This document shows, one piece after another, positions 1 through 12,137 of a stretch of 64,000 nucleotides of DNA. A model generated the notes under the pieces. It saw nothing but the letters and a program-made list of their open reading frames with translations, ran no database searches and was not told the origin of the DNA. The stretch is from contig CP073042.1 of assembly GCA_018114805.1 (NCBI GenBank), forward strand, positions 6,679,501-6,743,500. The letters run 5' to 3'. This DNA comes from Candidatus Streptomyces philanthi. Lineage in GTDB: Bacteria > Actinomycetota > Actinomycetes > Streptomycetales > Streptomycetaceae. The position numbers and the translations under genes were made by a program. Positions within the stretch are counted from its first letter, which is position 1. Every line of letters starts with the position of its first letter.

Positions 1-1485
1 CCACGGCGGCGGGCGGCGGTCGCCCCGCAGTACGAAGGCGTCGGGCACCCCGCCGCCGGACTCCCGGCCGTCGGGGGTGTCGCGCTGGGAGCGGCAGCCC
101 GCGGCGTGGGCGATGGGCACGACCGCGTGGGTCCCGCCCACCAGGCACGGCGGGCCTACCCCCTGTTCGCGCAGGACGGCGGCGATGCGCTGCCAGTCGG
201 CGCGCGCCCCCTCCTGCACGCGGACGTGCCGGCGCACCATGTCCCACTGCACGGAGCCGTGCGCCACGCACAGGGCCGCCACTGCCACGATCACCACGGC
301 GGCCCGAACGCGCCGGCGCGCGGTGGCGCGCGCGGCGAGACCCACACCCGGGGCCCCGCCCCGCCCGGCGCCGTCCGTTCCGTCCGCGTAGGGCGGCGGC
401 CAGGCGCGGCGGACGGCGGCGATGCTGCCCAGCGCTGCCGGAACGGCCAGCAACGCGTAGGCCGGGAGCAGGAAGCGCGGCACGGCGTACGGGAGGAACG
501 CGAGGTAGGTGGCCGCCGTCGCCGCCGCGACCAGCAGGGCCAGCCAGGCCGCACCGGCCCTCCCCGCGCGGTGGGCCGCGTACAGCCCGAGGGCGACCAG
601 CGGCGGCAGCGCCAACCACCAGCCGACCGCCGGTCAGTCCACCGCGTCGCCCGTGCACGGTCGGCACAGCAGCGGGCCGTCCAGCGTCGTGACGTACTCC
701 GGCAGTGAGAACGTCGGGCGCATGCCGCCCTGGATGTCGCTGGCCTCCCGCAGCCGTTGACGTACGCCCTCGAACCGGGTTTGGGCCTCAACGGCCCACG
801 GCACCAGGCCCGCCGCGAGTCCGGTGGCGACGGCCACCACCGGCGCGAACCTGCGCCAGGCCGGTATGGCGAGGGGCTCGAGCAGGAGCGGAGCGGCGAG
901 CCAGACGGCGTCGCTCGGTCGCATCAGCGCGGCGACGCACAGCGCGAGGGCCAGCCCGACCAGCGGGCCGCGCGCCGCGCGCGCGGACGTGGGGCGGGGC
1001 GCGCCCGCCGGGGTGGCTGGCGGAGCCACGGCGAGCAGGAAACAGCCGACCGCGCCGACCGCCGCCATCGCCAGGTAGTGGTTGGGCATCGCGGCGCCCC
1101 CGCAGAACAGGGCGATCCACAGGCTGCCGTACCCCGCCGCCGCGACAGCCGGGGCCAGCCCACTGCCGAGCACCCGTGTCCACGGGCGAAAGCCCAGGTA
1201 GAGGGCGAGCGTCGCGGTGGCCGTGAGGTAGCAGCGGAGCACGACGACCGAGTCGGTCACCGAGGCGACCGGGGCGACCAGCAGGGGCACGCCGCGCGAG
1301 CGGGGCGCGCTGAACGGGGTAGCCGGGTCGTACGGGGCGTAGCGGCTGAGGTAGACGAGCTCGTCCCAGCCGGGTGCGAGCGACAGCGGGAGCGCCGCGA
1401 ACGTGGTGACGGCGACGGCCAGGCAGGCCCCGATCAGTAATCCGTCGGGGCGAACACCATGTTTCCTGAGCATGAACCGCAGCAT
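1..1485 (-). pseudogene. Multi-pass membrane protein, possibly GT39/GT-C-like (partial, internal stop)
   Basis: The gene runs off the left edge. From an ATG at 1485 it has a short basic N-terminus (MLRFMLRKHG) followed by repeated hydrophobic stretches typical of a polytopic membrane protein. An early acidic loop, GWDELVYLSRY, recalls the first extracytoplasmic loop of GT-C/GT39 glycosyltransferases, where acidic residues act at the lipid-linked sugar donor; this assignment is inference. A TGA at 634-636 interrupts the frame, yet the same frame continues open to position 1 with further membrane segments (VGWWLALPPLVALGLYA). A tryptophan codon would fit at the stop. The gene is convergent with nothing in the window and lies downstream of the PKS on the same strand, 100 bp away. 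It could equally be a Streptomyces membrane protein of unknown function. Confidence 0.6.
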
Positions 1486-4400
1486 GCAGGGCGGTGATGT
1501 GGCGGGCAAAGCCGGGGTGCGGTGGGCGGCGGCGCTCCGGACCGCCGCCCACTCGCACGGGCCCGTGGGGGCCGGGCCGGTACGGGTCAGGCGAGCCGCC
1601 CCAGCTCCGCCAGCCAGGTGCCGACCGCCTTCGCGGTCGTCTCCGCGTGCTCCTCGATCAGCGTGAAGTGGTCTCCGGGCGCGCTCACTTCCGCGTGCGG
1701 CAGCGGCCACGGGGCGAGCGGCTCGGTCTCCCGCTCGGCGGCCGTCACCAGGAGGGTGGGGCAGCCGTGTGGCCGCGGGTTGGCCCTGGCGAGCAGTCGG
1801 AGGTAGCCGCCCATGGCGGTGAGCCGGGTGTCGTCGAGGTAGTCCGCCCGCGTGGCGACGCCCGCCAGCAGCCGTGCGGAGTCGGCCGCACGGTAGGCGG
1901 CGAGCGGACGGCTGTCGAGCAACACCACCGCCCGGGCCCCGACGCGCTCGGCGACGGCGTGCGCGAGGAGTCCGCCCGACGAGTAGCCCGCCACCGCGAA
2001 CGGCTCGTCGCCCACGGCCGATCGCACGGCCCCGGCCAGCGCGTCCAGCAGCGCCTCAAGGCTCGCCGGCAGCGGCTCGCCCGGTCGGAAGCCGGGCAGC
2101 GGCAACGCGCTCACCCGACAGTCGGCGCGCAGCGCGGCGGCGAACCGGGCGAACTGGTGCGGCCCCGAGGTCGCCAACACGCTGGGCAGGCAGACCAGGT
2201 GCGGGCCCGGCGTGTTGGCGGCGAGGACGACCGGCTCCGGCACGGCGCCCGGCTCGCCCGCCGTGCCGAACGCGGGGCGGAACGCGGTGGCCTGCCCGAG
2301 CAGTTCCACGAACGCCCCCGCGCGTCCCGCCGCCAACGCCTGCCGGAACAGCCCCGTGAGCGAACCCGTCAACGCGACGCTCCCCTCCCGGCCCCCCTCC
2401 AGGCCCTCGTCCCCGCTCGCGTGCAGGGCCGCGGCGCTGTTCAGGACGCCGCCCGCGTCGCCGCCTCGGCCGTGGCCCCTGGGGCGGTCGCCACCTGGCG
2501 CGGGCTCGGTCGGGGGGACGGGGCCGGTCGCAGGGGCGGGCCCGGTCGCGCCGCCGGCGGTGGCGGCTTCGCCGGGTGTCGCGGCGTCGTTCGGGGTGCT
2601 CGGCGCCGGGACGTTCGACGCGCGGACCCGCGTTCGTGGCGGGACCGGGGCCGGGGCCGAGGTCGGCGGCGTGGCCTGGGCCGGGGTCGGTGTGGGGGGG
2701 TCGGCGCGGTGGCCGGGGTCGGGGCCGGTGTGGGCGCCGGCGGGGTGGCCCGCGTGGTCCGCCGCGGGCTGGGGGCCGTCGGCGCCGCCGGGCTCGTCCG
2801 CGTCACCGGGGGCGTCGCCGGCCGCGGTGCGCCGTGCGTCGTACGCGTCGTACGCGTGGTGGGCGTGGCGTCAGGTACGGGTGCGCCGGAGGTGGCGGTG
2901 GCCACCTCGGCGGCGGGCAGGGCGGCCAGGTAGGCCGGGTTCGGGTTGTCGGTGAACACCCTCAGCGGGAGGCTGACCCCCGTGGCCCGGTTCAGCCGCT
3001 TGCGCAACTCCACGCTGGTCAGCGAGTCGAAGCCGAGCTCAAGCAGCCCGCGGTCCGGCAGCCGCGCCGGGTCCCGGTCCCCGAGCACGGCCGCGACCTC
3101 GTCGCGTACCAGCGTGGCCACCATGTCGCGCCGCTCCTCCGCACCAGCCTCGGCCAGTTGCCGGCGCAGCTCCGGCTCGGTCAGCGCGCCCCGGTCGCGC
3201 TCGTGCACGGTCCTGGCGACCTCGCTCAGCACCACGCCCGGCCGGATGGCGGCGTACGCCGGGGCGAAGTCGGCCCAGTCGATGTCGGCCACGACGACCG
3301 GCGTGGCGTCGCGCAGCGCCGTACGGATGGCGGTCAGCGCCAGGCCCGGATCGAGCAGCGTCACGCCCTGCCGCCTGAAGCGCTCCACCCGGACCGACTC
3401 GTCCCGCGACGCCGCGGACCCGTCAGTCGGTTCGTCGGCCGCCTCGGATGGGTTCGCCGACAACCCGCCCGTATCCGAGGGGCTGGGGGGGTTGGCGAGT
3501 TCCACAGGCCCCACGCGATGACGGTGGCCGGCAGGTCGGCCGCCCGCCGGCGTTGCGCCAGCGCCTCCAGGGCCGCGCCGGCCGGGGCGTACGCACCCTG
3601 ACCGATGCCGCTGAACGTCGTCGCGAGGGAGGAGAAACAGGACCAGGGCGTCGAGGCCCCGTTCGCGGGTCACCTCGTCCAGCAGGCGCACCTGGGCCGT
3701 GGACGCCGCCAGCGCGTGGGCCAGCCGCGCGGGCGTCAACTGGTCGAGCGGCGCCTCGTCCAGTGGCGGGCCGGTGTGCACGACGGCGGTGAGCGGCTGC
3801 TCGTCGGGGACATCGGCGAGCGCGGACCGGTCAGCGGGGTCGAGGCGGCGTCCCCGCGGCGGTCAGCTCGACCGCTACCGCGCGCGGTGGTCGGCGCGGC
3901 GATGTCCGAGGCCGCCACGAGCCCGAGCGGCGCACCGGCGGCGCCCGGCGCGCCGGGCGTACCGGGCGCGCCGTCGGCCGTGGCCGGGCCCGCCACGGGA
4001 TCGACGGCCGGCGAGATGGCCAGGAGTACCCGGCCGGCGCCTTCGGCCGCCGCCCAGCGGGCGGCGGCACAGGTCGCCGAGACGTCCGCCCCGGCGACCA
4101 GGACCGTGCCACCCGGTCGCGGGACCCGAGGCGCCTCGGGGCGTGGCGGGGGCGGGCGCGGCACGCACCAGGCGTGGCACGAACACGTCGGCGCCGCGCA
4201 CCGCCACCTCGTCCTCGCCGCAGGTCAGGGCCGTACCGAGGCCGTCGAGCGAGCCGGCGGCCGGCAGATCGGCCAGCCCGCCCCACAGCCTCGGATGCTC
4301 GTGCGCGACCACCCGGCCCAGCCTCCAGACCGCGGCCTGGGCGGGCGTGGGAGGGGCGTCGTCGCCGTCCACGGCGACCGCGCCCCGGGTCGTCAGCCAC

Positions 4401-7400
4401 AGCGGAGCCGTTAACTCCGCGTCGGCCATGGCCTGGACGAGGAGCAGGGTGCCGGCGAGCCCGCGACTGGCCTCTGGTGCCGTCGGATGCGGCGTCTCGT
4501 CCCAGCCGAACAGCGACACCACGCCACCCAGCCCGGACCCGGCCGGCTCGGGCGCGCCCGAGTCGGACGCACCCCGTCCGCCGGCCGGGCCCGCGCCCCT
4601 CGCGCCGGCGCCGTCCGCGCCCGCCGGTGCCGGGTCGCTGCCGTCCGCCGGGCCGGAATCCGCCGCGACCGCCACCTCCCGCAACCGTTCGGCCAGGTGC
4701 GACCGGTCGAGCCCGGCGGCGTCCACGTCCAGCCGTACGCACCGCGCCCCGAGGCCCGCGAGGACGCGTACGACGGCGTCGCACGCGTCGCCGACCGCCG
4801 CCTGGTCCGATGCCCGCGCCGCGCCCCGGCCGGGGCCGCTGGAGGCCGGGGCCATCACCAGCCACGTGCCCGCGAGTCGCGTCGTCCCCCCGGGGCGCGC
4901 CGGCCGGGCGCCAGGCCGTGCGGTAGCGCATCGCGTCCAGCCTGACGGCGGCGCGGTGTTGGCCGCGCCAGGCCGCCAGCGCCGGCAGCAGCTTGTCCAC
5001 TGCGGCGCCCGGCACCCCCAGCTCCCGCGCCAGGCCCCGGGTGTCCGCGCGCTCGACCGCCGTCCAGAACGCGTCGTCGGCCGCCTCCGGCGCGGCGTGC
5101 GCCGGTGCGGGAGGTGCCGGGGCGAGCCAGTACCGCTCGCGCTGGAAGGCGTACGTGGGCAGTTCGCACTGGCGCGCCCCGGACCCGGCGAACAGCGCCG
5201 CCCAGTCCACCGTCACACCCTCCACGTGCGCCTGGCTCAGCGAGGTGAGGTAGCGGGCGACGCCACCCTCGTCGCGTCGCAGCGTGCCGAGGACGGCCAC
5301 CCGCGCCTCGGCCGACGCCGCCACCTCCTGGATGCCGCTGGTCAGCACCGGGTGCGCGCCGACCTCGATGAACGCCCCGTGGCCACGGCCGAGCAGGGTC
5401 CGCACGGCGGACTCGAACCGTACGGTGCCCCGCGCGTTGCGGTACCAGTAGTCGGCGGTCAGCGCTCCGTCGTGTCGATCTCCCCACCGGTCACCGTGGA
5501 CACGAACGGCACCCGGCCGCCCACCGACGCACCGTCTGCCAGCCGGCGAGCAGGCGCTCGCGGTACGGCTCGATCTGCGGTGAGTGCGACGCGAAGTCCA
5601 CGTTGATCTCCCGCGCGTCCACGCCCCGCGCGGTGAGGTCGGCCAGCAACTCGGCCAGCGCGTCGTCCGCGCCGGAGACCACCACCGCCGTGGGACTGTT
5701 GACCGAGGCGACCATGAGGCGCCCCGCCCAGTGGGCCAACCGGCTCCGTGGCCTCGGCCTCCGGCAGCGGCACCACCGCCATGCCACCCTGCCCGGCGAG
5801 GCCGCCGAGCACCGCGCCACGGTGCGCGATCAGCGCCGCGCCGTCCGCCAGTGACAACCCGCCGCAGACCACGGCCGCGGCGATCTCACCCTGCGAGTGC
5901 CCGACGACTGCGGCTGGCCGCACCCCGCACGCCTGCCACACCTCGGCCAGCGCCACCGCGACCGCCCACTGCACCGGCTGGACTACCTCGGCCCGCTCCA
6001 GCGGCGGCGCGCCGTCCACACCGCGCAACACGTCCGTCAGCACCCAGCTCACATGAGGCGCGAGCGCGGCCTCGCAGTCGGCTATGGCCCGCGCGAACAC
6101 CGTTGACTGATACAGGAGTTCGCGCCCCATGCCCGCCCAGTGCGCCCCACTGCCCGAGAACACGAACACCGGCTCCGACCGTCCGCCACCCGCCGCCCCG
6201 GCCGGCTCGTCGCCGACGAGGACGCCCGCGACCGGCCGGCCTGAGGCCAGGCCGTCCAGGGCTGTTCCGAAGGCGTCCACCGCCGACCCGACCACCACCG
6301 CACGGTGCTCGAACCGCCGCCTCGCCGTGACCAGCTCGTACGCCACGTCCACCGGTCGCGGTCCGGGCCGCGCGGCCAGGTGGTCACGGAGCCGGGCGGC
6401 CTGTGCGCGCAGGTTCTCCGGCGTACGCCCCGACAGCAGCCATGGCACGGGCGTGTCCGCCCCGATCGTCAGCGGAGCCACGGCGGTGGCGGTCTTTGTG
6501 GCGGTCTCGTCCCCCTCCCGCCGCGCCCCGGCCCCCGCACGGCCGCGAGCGCGTCCAGCGTGTCCGCCGCCTCCGGTGCCTGTTCCACGATGACGTGGGC
6601 GTTGGTGCCGCTGACCCCGAACGCCGACACACCCGCCCGCCGCGCCCGCCCGGTGGCCGGCCACTGCCGGGCCTCGGTCACCAGCCGGACGGTCCCCGAG
6701 GACCAGTCCACGTGCGGCGTCGGCTCGTCCACGTGCAGCGTCGCCGGCAACTGCCCGTGACGCATGGCCTGCACCATCTTGATGACCCCGGCCATGCCGC
6801 CGGCCGCCTGGGTGTGTCCGAGGTTGGACTTCACCGAGCCGAGCCACATCGGCGGCCGGCGGGCCGCTCCCGCCCGTACGTGGCGAGCAGCGCCTCGGCC
6901 TCGATCGGGTCGCCAAGGCGCGTGCCGGTGCCGTGCGCCTCGACGGCGTCCACGTCGCCGGCGGTCAGCGCGGAGTCGGCCAGGGCCGCGTGGATCAGCC
7001 GTTCCTGGGAGGGGCCGTGCGGCGCCGTGAGCCCGTTGCTCGCGCCGTCCTGGTTGATGGCGCTGCCGCGCCGAGCGCCAGCACGTGGTGCCCGTTGCGC
7101 CGCGCGTCCGACAGCCGCTCCACGACCAACACGCCCACGCCCTCGGCCCAGCTCGTGCCGTCGGCCGCGGCGGCGAACGGCTTGCACCGCCCGTCGGGCG
7201 CCAGCCCCCGTTGGCGGCTGAACTCCACGAACATCCCCGGCGTGGACAGCACGGTCACGCCGCTGGCCAGCGTGAGGTCCGACTCGCCCGCGCGCAGCGA
7301 ACGCACCGCCAGGTGCAGCGCCACCAGCGACGAGGAGCAGGCCGTGTCCACCGTGACGGCCGGGCCCTCAAGGCCGAAGACGTAGGCGAGCCGGCCGGAG

Positions 7401-7672
7401 GCCACGCTCGGCGTGGTGCCGGTCAACACGTAGCCGTCGAGCCCGTCGCCCGCCTCGTGCATGCGCGGGTCGTAGTCGGGCGAGGTGGCGCCGACGAACA
7501 CGCCGGTGCGGCTGCCGCGCAGGTGCTCGGGGTCGATGCCGGCGCGCTCGAACGCCTTCCAGGACGTCTCCAGGAGCAGCCGCTGCTGCGGGTCCATCGC
7601 CAGCGCCTCGCGGGGCGAGATCCCGAAGAAATCCGCGTCGAACCCGGCCACGTCGGCGAGGAAGCCGCCCTC

Positions 7673-7718
7673 GCGCGCGTACGAGGTGCCCGGCCGCGCG
7701 CGTACGAGGTGCCCGGCC
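7673..7718. repeat. 23-bp exact tandem duplication inside PKS ketosynthase
   Basis: The 23 bases at 7673-7695 are repeated exactly at 7696-7718. Removing one copy restores the expected KS sequence DRPGTSYAREGG, so this is a recent duplication that shifts the frame. It is paired with the 7-bp duplication at 7791-7804. Confidence 0.9.
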
Positions 7719-7790
7719 GGTCCGAATCGGTGTCGTACAGGCCCGTCAGGTCCCAGCCGCGGTCGGTGGGGAACGGGCCGATGGCACTGC

Positions 7791-7804
7791 GCCCCTCGCC
7801 CCTC
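7791..7804. repeat. 7-bp exact tandem duplication inside PKS ketosynthase
   Basis: GCCCCTC occurs twice in tandem (7791-7797, 7798-7804). With one copy removed, the minus strand reads REGRSAIGPFPTDRGWD, a normal early KS sequence. The 7-bp and 23-bp duplications sum to 30, so the frame outside the interval is preserved. Confidence 0.9.
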
Positions 7805-10800
7805 GCGCACCAGGCGCCACAGCTCCTCCGGCGAGCCCACGCCGCCCGGGAACCGGCAGCCCATGCCGACGATGGCGATCGGCTCGTCGTCGACTGCCCG
7901 CCGCCGGCCCGCTGCGCCGCCGGACGAGCCCGCCGCGCCGCCCGGCGAGCTCGCCTCGGCGCCGGTCGTGGTGCCGTCGAGCAGCGCCCGCAGCCGGCCG
8001 GCGAGCGCCGTCGGCGTCGGGTGGTTGAACAGCGTGGTGGGGGTCACCTCGGCGCCGGTGGCGCGGCTCAGGCGCAGGCACAGCTCTGTGGAGTCGTACG
8101 AGTCCAGGCCCAGGTCGCGGAAGGCCCAGCCGACGTCGACGGCGTCGGTGTCGGCATAGCCGAGCACGGCGGCGGTGTGGGCGCGCACCAGCTCTACGAG
8201 ATCGCCCGCGCCGTAGCCTGTCTCCCCGTCGCGGCCTGGCGCGTCGCCGCCCGTAGTCGTGGCGTCGCGTGGGGCCGGCGGCCGGCCGTGGTGCGGGCTC
8301 GGCCGGGGGCGGCGCGTCCGTGCCGGCCGCGAACCAGTGCCGGGTGCGCTGGAAGGCGTACGTCGGCAACGCGAGGCGCCGCGTGCCGGCGAAGGCCACG
8401 TCCCAGTCGACGGGGACGCCGCGTACGTGCAGCTCGGCGAGGGCGGCCACGATCGCGGCCACCTCGCCGCCCCGCTCGCCCCAGGTGGTCACCAGCGCCG
8501 CGTCCGTCTCCGGCGGCTCCGCGCGCGGTGCGCCGCCGAGCGCGTGGTGCGGCCCGATCGCGACGTGGACGCCCACGCGACCGGCCCGCAGCGCCCGCGC
8601 GCACTCCGCCAGGTGGCCGGGGGAGCGGGCCTGCCGGACCCAGGTGGCCGGGTCGGCCAGTTCGTCGGCGGTGAGCCGCGTTCCGGTGGTCGCGCAGAGC
8701 AGGGGAACGCGGGGCGGGCGCGGCGTCAGCTCTGCCGCCCGCGCGCGGTACGCGGCGAGCCCGCTGGCGGCCGGGTGCCCGTCGTACGGCAGGTGGACGA
8801 CGGCCCGGCCGAGATCCGCCCACGCCTTCGCCACCCGTCGTACGGCCTCTGCCGCGCCGGACAGCACGACCTGCTCGGGGCCGGCCACGGCGGAGATGGC
8901 GACGGCCTCTGCCACCCCGTGCTCGACCAGGCTCGCGGCGGCCTCGTCGGGGCTGGCCTCGACGGCGACCGTGGCCACGGCGTCGGCCGCACCGGCCGTC
9001 GCGCGGGCCGCGACCAGGGCACACGCGTCGGACAGGTCGAGCGCGCCGGCGCAGTGGGCGGCGGCGAGGTGGCCGATGCCGTGCCCGGCCAGCACGTCGG
9101 GGCGTACGCCCCAGTGCGCCAGCAGGCGGAAGAGGGCCACCTCGACCGCGAACAGGGCAGGCTGCGCGTACTCCGGGCGGTCGACCAGGGCGGCCTCGGC
9201 CGTGCCGGGCTCGGCGAGCCCCACCCGGGCCAGCGGCAGCAGGTTACCGGCACCACCGGCCCGCCCCGCCGTGGCGTCCGCCAGTGGCTGGGTGAGCGCC
9301 GCGCACACGGCGTCGAAGGCCGCCGCGAACTCCGGGAACGCGGCGTACAACGCACGCCCGAGGCTCGGGCGGTGCCCGCCCTGACCGGTGAAGACGAAGG
9401 CGGTCGGGGTGGTAAGTCCGTCGGCGGTGAGCGCTCCGCGCCCGGGTGCGGTGACATCGGCGGTCCCCTCCGGCGCGGTCCCCGCTGACGCGGAGCCCGT
9501 CGCGCCACGGTGCGCGACCCCCCGGCGTACGTGCTCCGCCTCCCGACCGTCCGCGAGCGCGGCCAGGCCGGCCAGCAGGTCGTCCCGGTCGGAGCCGAGC
9601 ACGACGGCGCGGTGCTCGAACGAGGTGCGGCCCGTGGCCAACGACCCGGCCAGGTCCGTGAGGTCGAGGCCCGGTTCGGCGGTGACGCGCGCGACCAGTC
9701 GCGCGGCCTGGGCCTGCAGCGCGGCGGCGCCGCGTGCCGACACCAGCTAGGGCAGCGCGTCGCCCGCGCCCGTCCGGAGCCACCCGCCGCCCGTCCCCGG
9801 GGCGGCCTCGGCCCCCGTGCTGGAACCGGCGACCGGTTCGCGGGCGTCCCCGACGCCCGTCGCCGGCTCCGGGCGCCAGTCGGACAGTACGACGTGGCAG
9901 TTGGTGCCGCCCATGCCGAACGAGCTGACGCCGGCGACCAGCGGGGCGTCGGGCCGGGGCCAGGCGCCCGCGTGCCGGCGCACCGTCACGTTCAGCTCGT
10001 CCAGCGGTATGCGCGGGTGCGGGCGGTCGAAGTGCAGGCTGGGCGGCAACTCGCGGTGGCGTACGGAGAGCACCACCTTGATCAGCCCGGCGACGCCGGC
10101 CGCGCCCTCCAGGTGGCCGATGTTGGTCTTGACCGACCCGACGGCTAGCGGCTGCCCGACCGGCCCAGCGCCGCCCCGAGCGCCGCCGCCTCGACGGGGT
10201 CGCCCACCGGCGTTCCGGTGCCGTGCAGTTCCACGTACTGCACTTCGTGGGGCGCTACGCCGGCCCGCGCGTGGGCGGCCCGCAGCACGGCCTCCTGCGC
10301 GCCGGCCGCCGGCGTGGTCAGGGTGTGCCCCGCCCCCGAGCCCAGGGCGCTGCCCAGGATGACGGCGTGCACGGTGTCGCCGTCGGCGACGGCGGCGCGC
10401 AGCGGCTTGAGGACGACGATGCCGCCGCCCTCGCCGCGCACGAAGCCGTTCGCGCCGGCGTCGAAGACGCGGCAGCGGCCGTCCGGCGACAGCGCGCCGA
10501 ACAGCTCGGCCGAGGTGAACTCGCCCTCCGCCAGGTGGACGGCGGCCAGCGAGGAGGACTGGGCGGAGTCCACGGCGAGGCTCGGACCGGAGAGGCCGAG
10601 CAGGTACGAGAGCCGGTTGGCGATGACGGCCCGGCTCAGGCCCGTCATGCTGTGCGGAGACAGCGCGCCCTCGGCGTGTTGCAGCGTGGCGTAGTCGTCG
10701 GACATGGCGCCGATGAACACGCCCGTGCTGCTGCCCCGCAGCCGCTCCGGGCGCACCCCGGCGTCCTCCAACGCCTCCCAGCACAGTTCGAGCGCGAGTC

Positions 10801-11071
10801 GCTGCCGCGGGTCGGCGGCGGCGGCCTCGCGCGGCGGCATGCCGAAGAAGCCCGGGTCGAACTCGTCGACCGCGGCGAGGAATCCGCCGCGTACGTGGAC
10901 CGCGGTCTGGCGGCCCGCGGGCGCCTCGGCGACCGCGTCGGTGCCCGCGCGGAGCAGCCGCCAGAAGGCGGCGGGGTCCGACGCTCCGGGCACCCGGCAG
11001 GCCAGGCTGACCACGGCGATGCGACGGTCGGCGGACCCGGACGTCGCGGAGGATGCGTGCATGTCGCTCAT

Positions 11072-12031
11072 ACGGTTCTCTGACCTCACGACCACGGGAC
11101 CAGCCCGGCGCGAGGCGGGGAAGCGTGGTCTCTTGCCCGGCGGCGGGCGGTTGGAAGGGGACTGGCGCCGCTGGCTCACCGGCGCGCGACGATCAGGACG
11201 CGGGAGCCCGTTGCGGGGTTCAGCGATGCGCGGTGATCCGCGGCCGTCGCGTCCGTGGTCGGCTCCGGCCGACCTGTCGCGGCGCGCCGCGCGACGCGAC
11301 GTTCCCCGGCCCGGGCCCCGGTCTCGGCGGCGCGGGGCGGAGCGCGGTCGGTCGTGGGCCCGGTAAGGAGCCGGCGCTCAGGATGTATTCCACTGACATG
11401 CCTGGTGTTTCCCCCGTTTGTTCCTTGCCCGGTCCCGGCGATCGACGCGGCGATGTGGGGCGGGCGGGCCCGCAGCCGCGATACGCGTGGGGCCCGATGT
11501 GCAGGGCACTCTATCCCCATCCTTAACTACCTCTTGGCTCAACTACCTCTTGGCTCCGGATCGCGTTTCAGTCAAACATCCCACGCGGCTGTATCCGCCC
11601 TCACACATGTCGGTATTCGTGGCGCGTCGCGCGTGTCACCCCGGTATGACGGGCACCTCTAACGAGCCTGATGGAAGGCGAGTTGACGAACGGCGCGCGA
11701 CACGCGGCGGCGTGCCCGTCGCCGTTCGGCACCGCTTATCCCGGGGGCTTCGCATTTCCGCGAAACCGCGATCGGACAACCGCGCGGAAAGGGGCGCGCC
11801 GCCCTCCTGCGGGCAGCGCGAAAGCAGCCTTCTGCCAACTCCCGCCGGATGGGCGGATGAAGCATCGCGGAGAAACCGATGTGATGTTCTTCCGCGGTCG
11901 TGGTGATGTTCTCCTACGACCGTATCGGCGCTTGCGTGATCACCCATAACGGAAGATCACCCTAGTCGCGGCACGGGCGCCGCTGTCAATGCGCAAGACC
12001 GCTGCCACGGAGTGGGGTTGACCACAGGGTC
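11072..12031. other. Intergenic region upstream of the PKS; no credible gene
   Basis: About 960 bp with mixed base composition, clearly less coding-like than its surroundings. I find no open frame with recognisable protein sequence on either strand. It presumably contains the PKS promoter. The only distinct structure is the 16-bp tandem repeat at 11525-11556. Confidence 0.6.
11525..11556. repeat. 16-bp perfect tandem repeat upstream of PKS
   Basis: AACTACCTCTTGGCTC is present twice back to back (11525-11540, 11541-11556), about 460 bp upstream of the PKS start. It could be a regulator-binding direct repeat or another slippage duplication. No known consensus is recognised. Confidence 0.7.
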
Positions 12032-12071
12032 AGCCCAACCCCCTGTGCAGAACATGGGGGGTTGGGCTTTG
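12032..12071. terminator. Strong hairpin terminator (probably bidirectional)
   Basis: A 12-bp perfect stem (AGCCCAACCCCC at 12032-12043, complement at 12057-12068) encloses a 13-nt loop. On the plus strand it is followed by a short T run. It lies downstream of the minus-strand GH18-like gene ending at 12138. Confidence 0.8.
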
Positions 12072-12137
12072 TCGTCGGTCGCTCCGCGTTAGGGGGCGCA
12101 CCGGACGGCCTCCGCGCCTCCCGTGCGCCGTGTGCGC

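Larger units (their letters stand above)
1587..11071 (-). pseudogene. Type I modular polyketide synthase KSQ-AT-ACP-KS-AT-KR-ACP-TE, multiply disrupted
   Basis: One 9.5-kb gene carries a loading module, one extender module and a releasing thioesterase. Approximate domains: KSQ 11010-9820 (active-site Cys replaced by Gln, VDSAQSSSLAA, codon 10559-10561); AT 9740-8360 with GHGIG instead of GHSxG (Ser position 9078-9080); ACP 8230-7990 (GLDSYDS); KS 7900-6570 (DTACSSS, Cys 7337-7339; HGTGT and SNLGH present); AT 6450-5200 (GHSQGE, Ser 5894-5896, FASH specificity motif, methylmalonyl-like); KR 5150-3510 with a degenerate nucleotide-binding loop (GTVLVAGADVSA) but a retained catalytic Tyr region; ACP 3250-2960 (LELGFDSLTS); a Pro/Thr-rich linker 2900-2400; TE 2372-1587 (GYSSGG, GDHF). 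The KSQ is about 25 residues short after AAVHLA. A TAG at 9748-9750 sits where Trp is expected (ALP-stop-LVSARG). Frameshifts separate most domains. Start taken at ATG 11071. Confidence 0.85.

Noticed and set aside
2400..2900. Thr/Pro/Arg-rich tract before the thioesterase as a mucin-like or DNA-binding domain
   Set aside because: It is an interdomain linker, probably read in a shifted frame; composition follows from GC-rich sequence.
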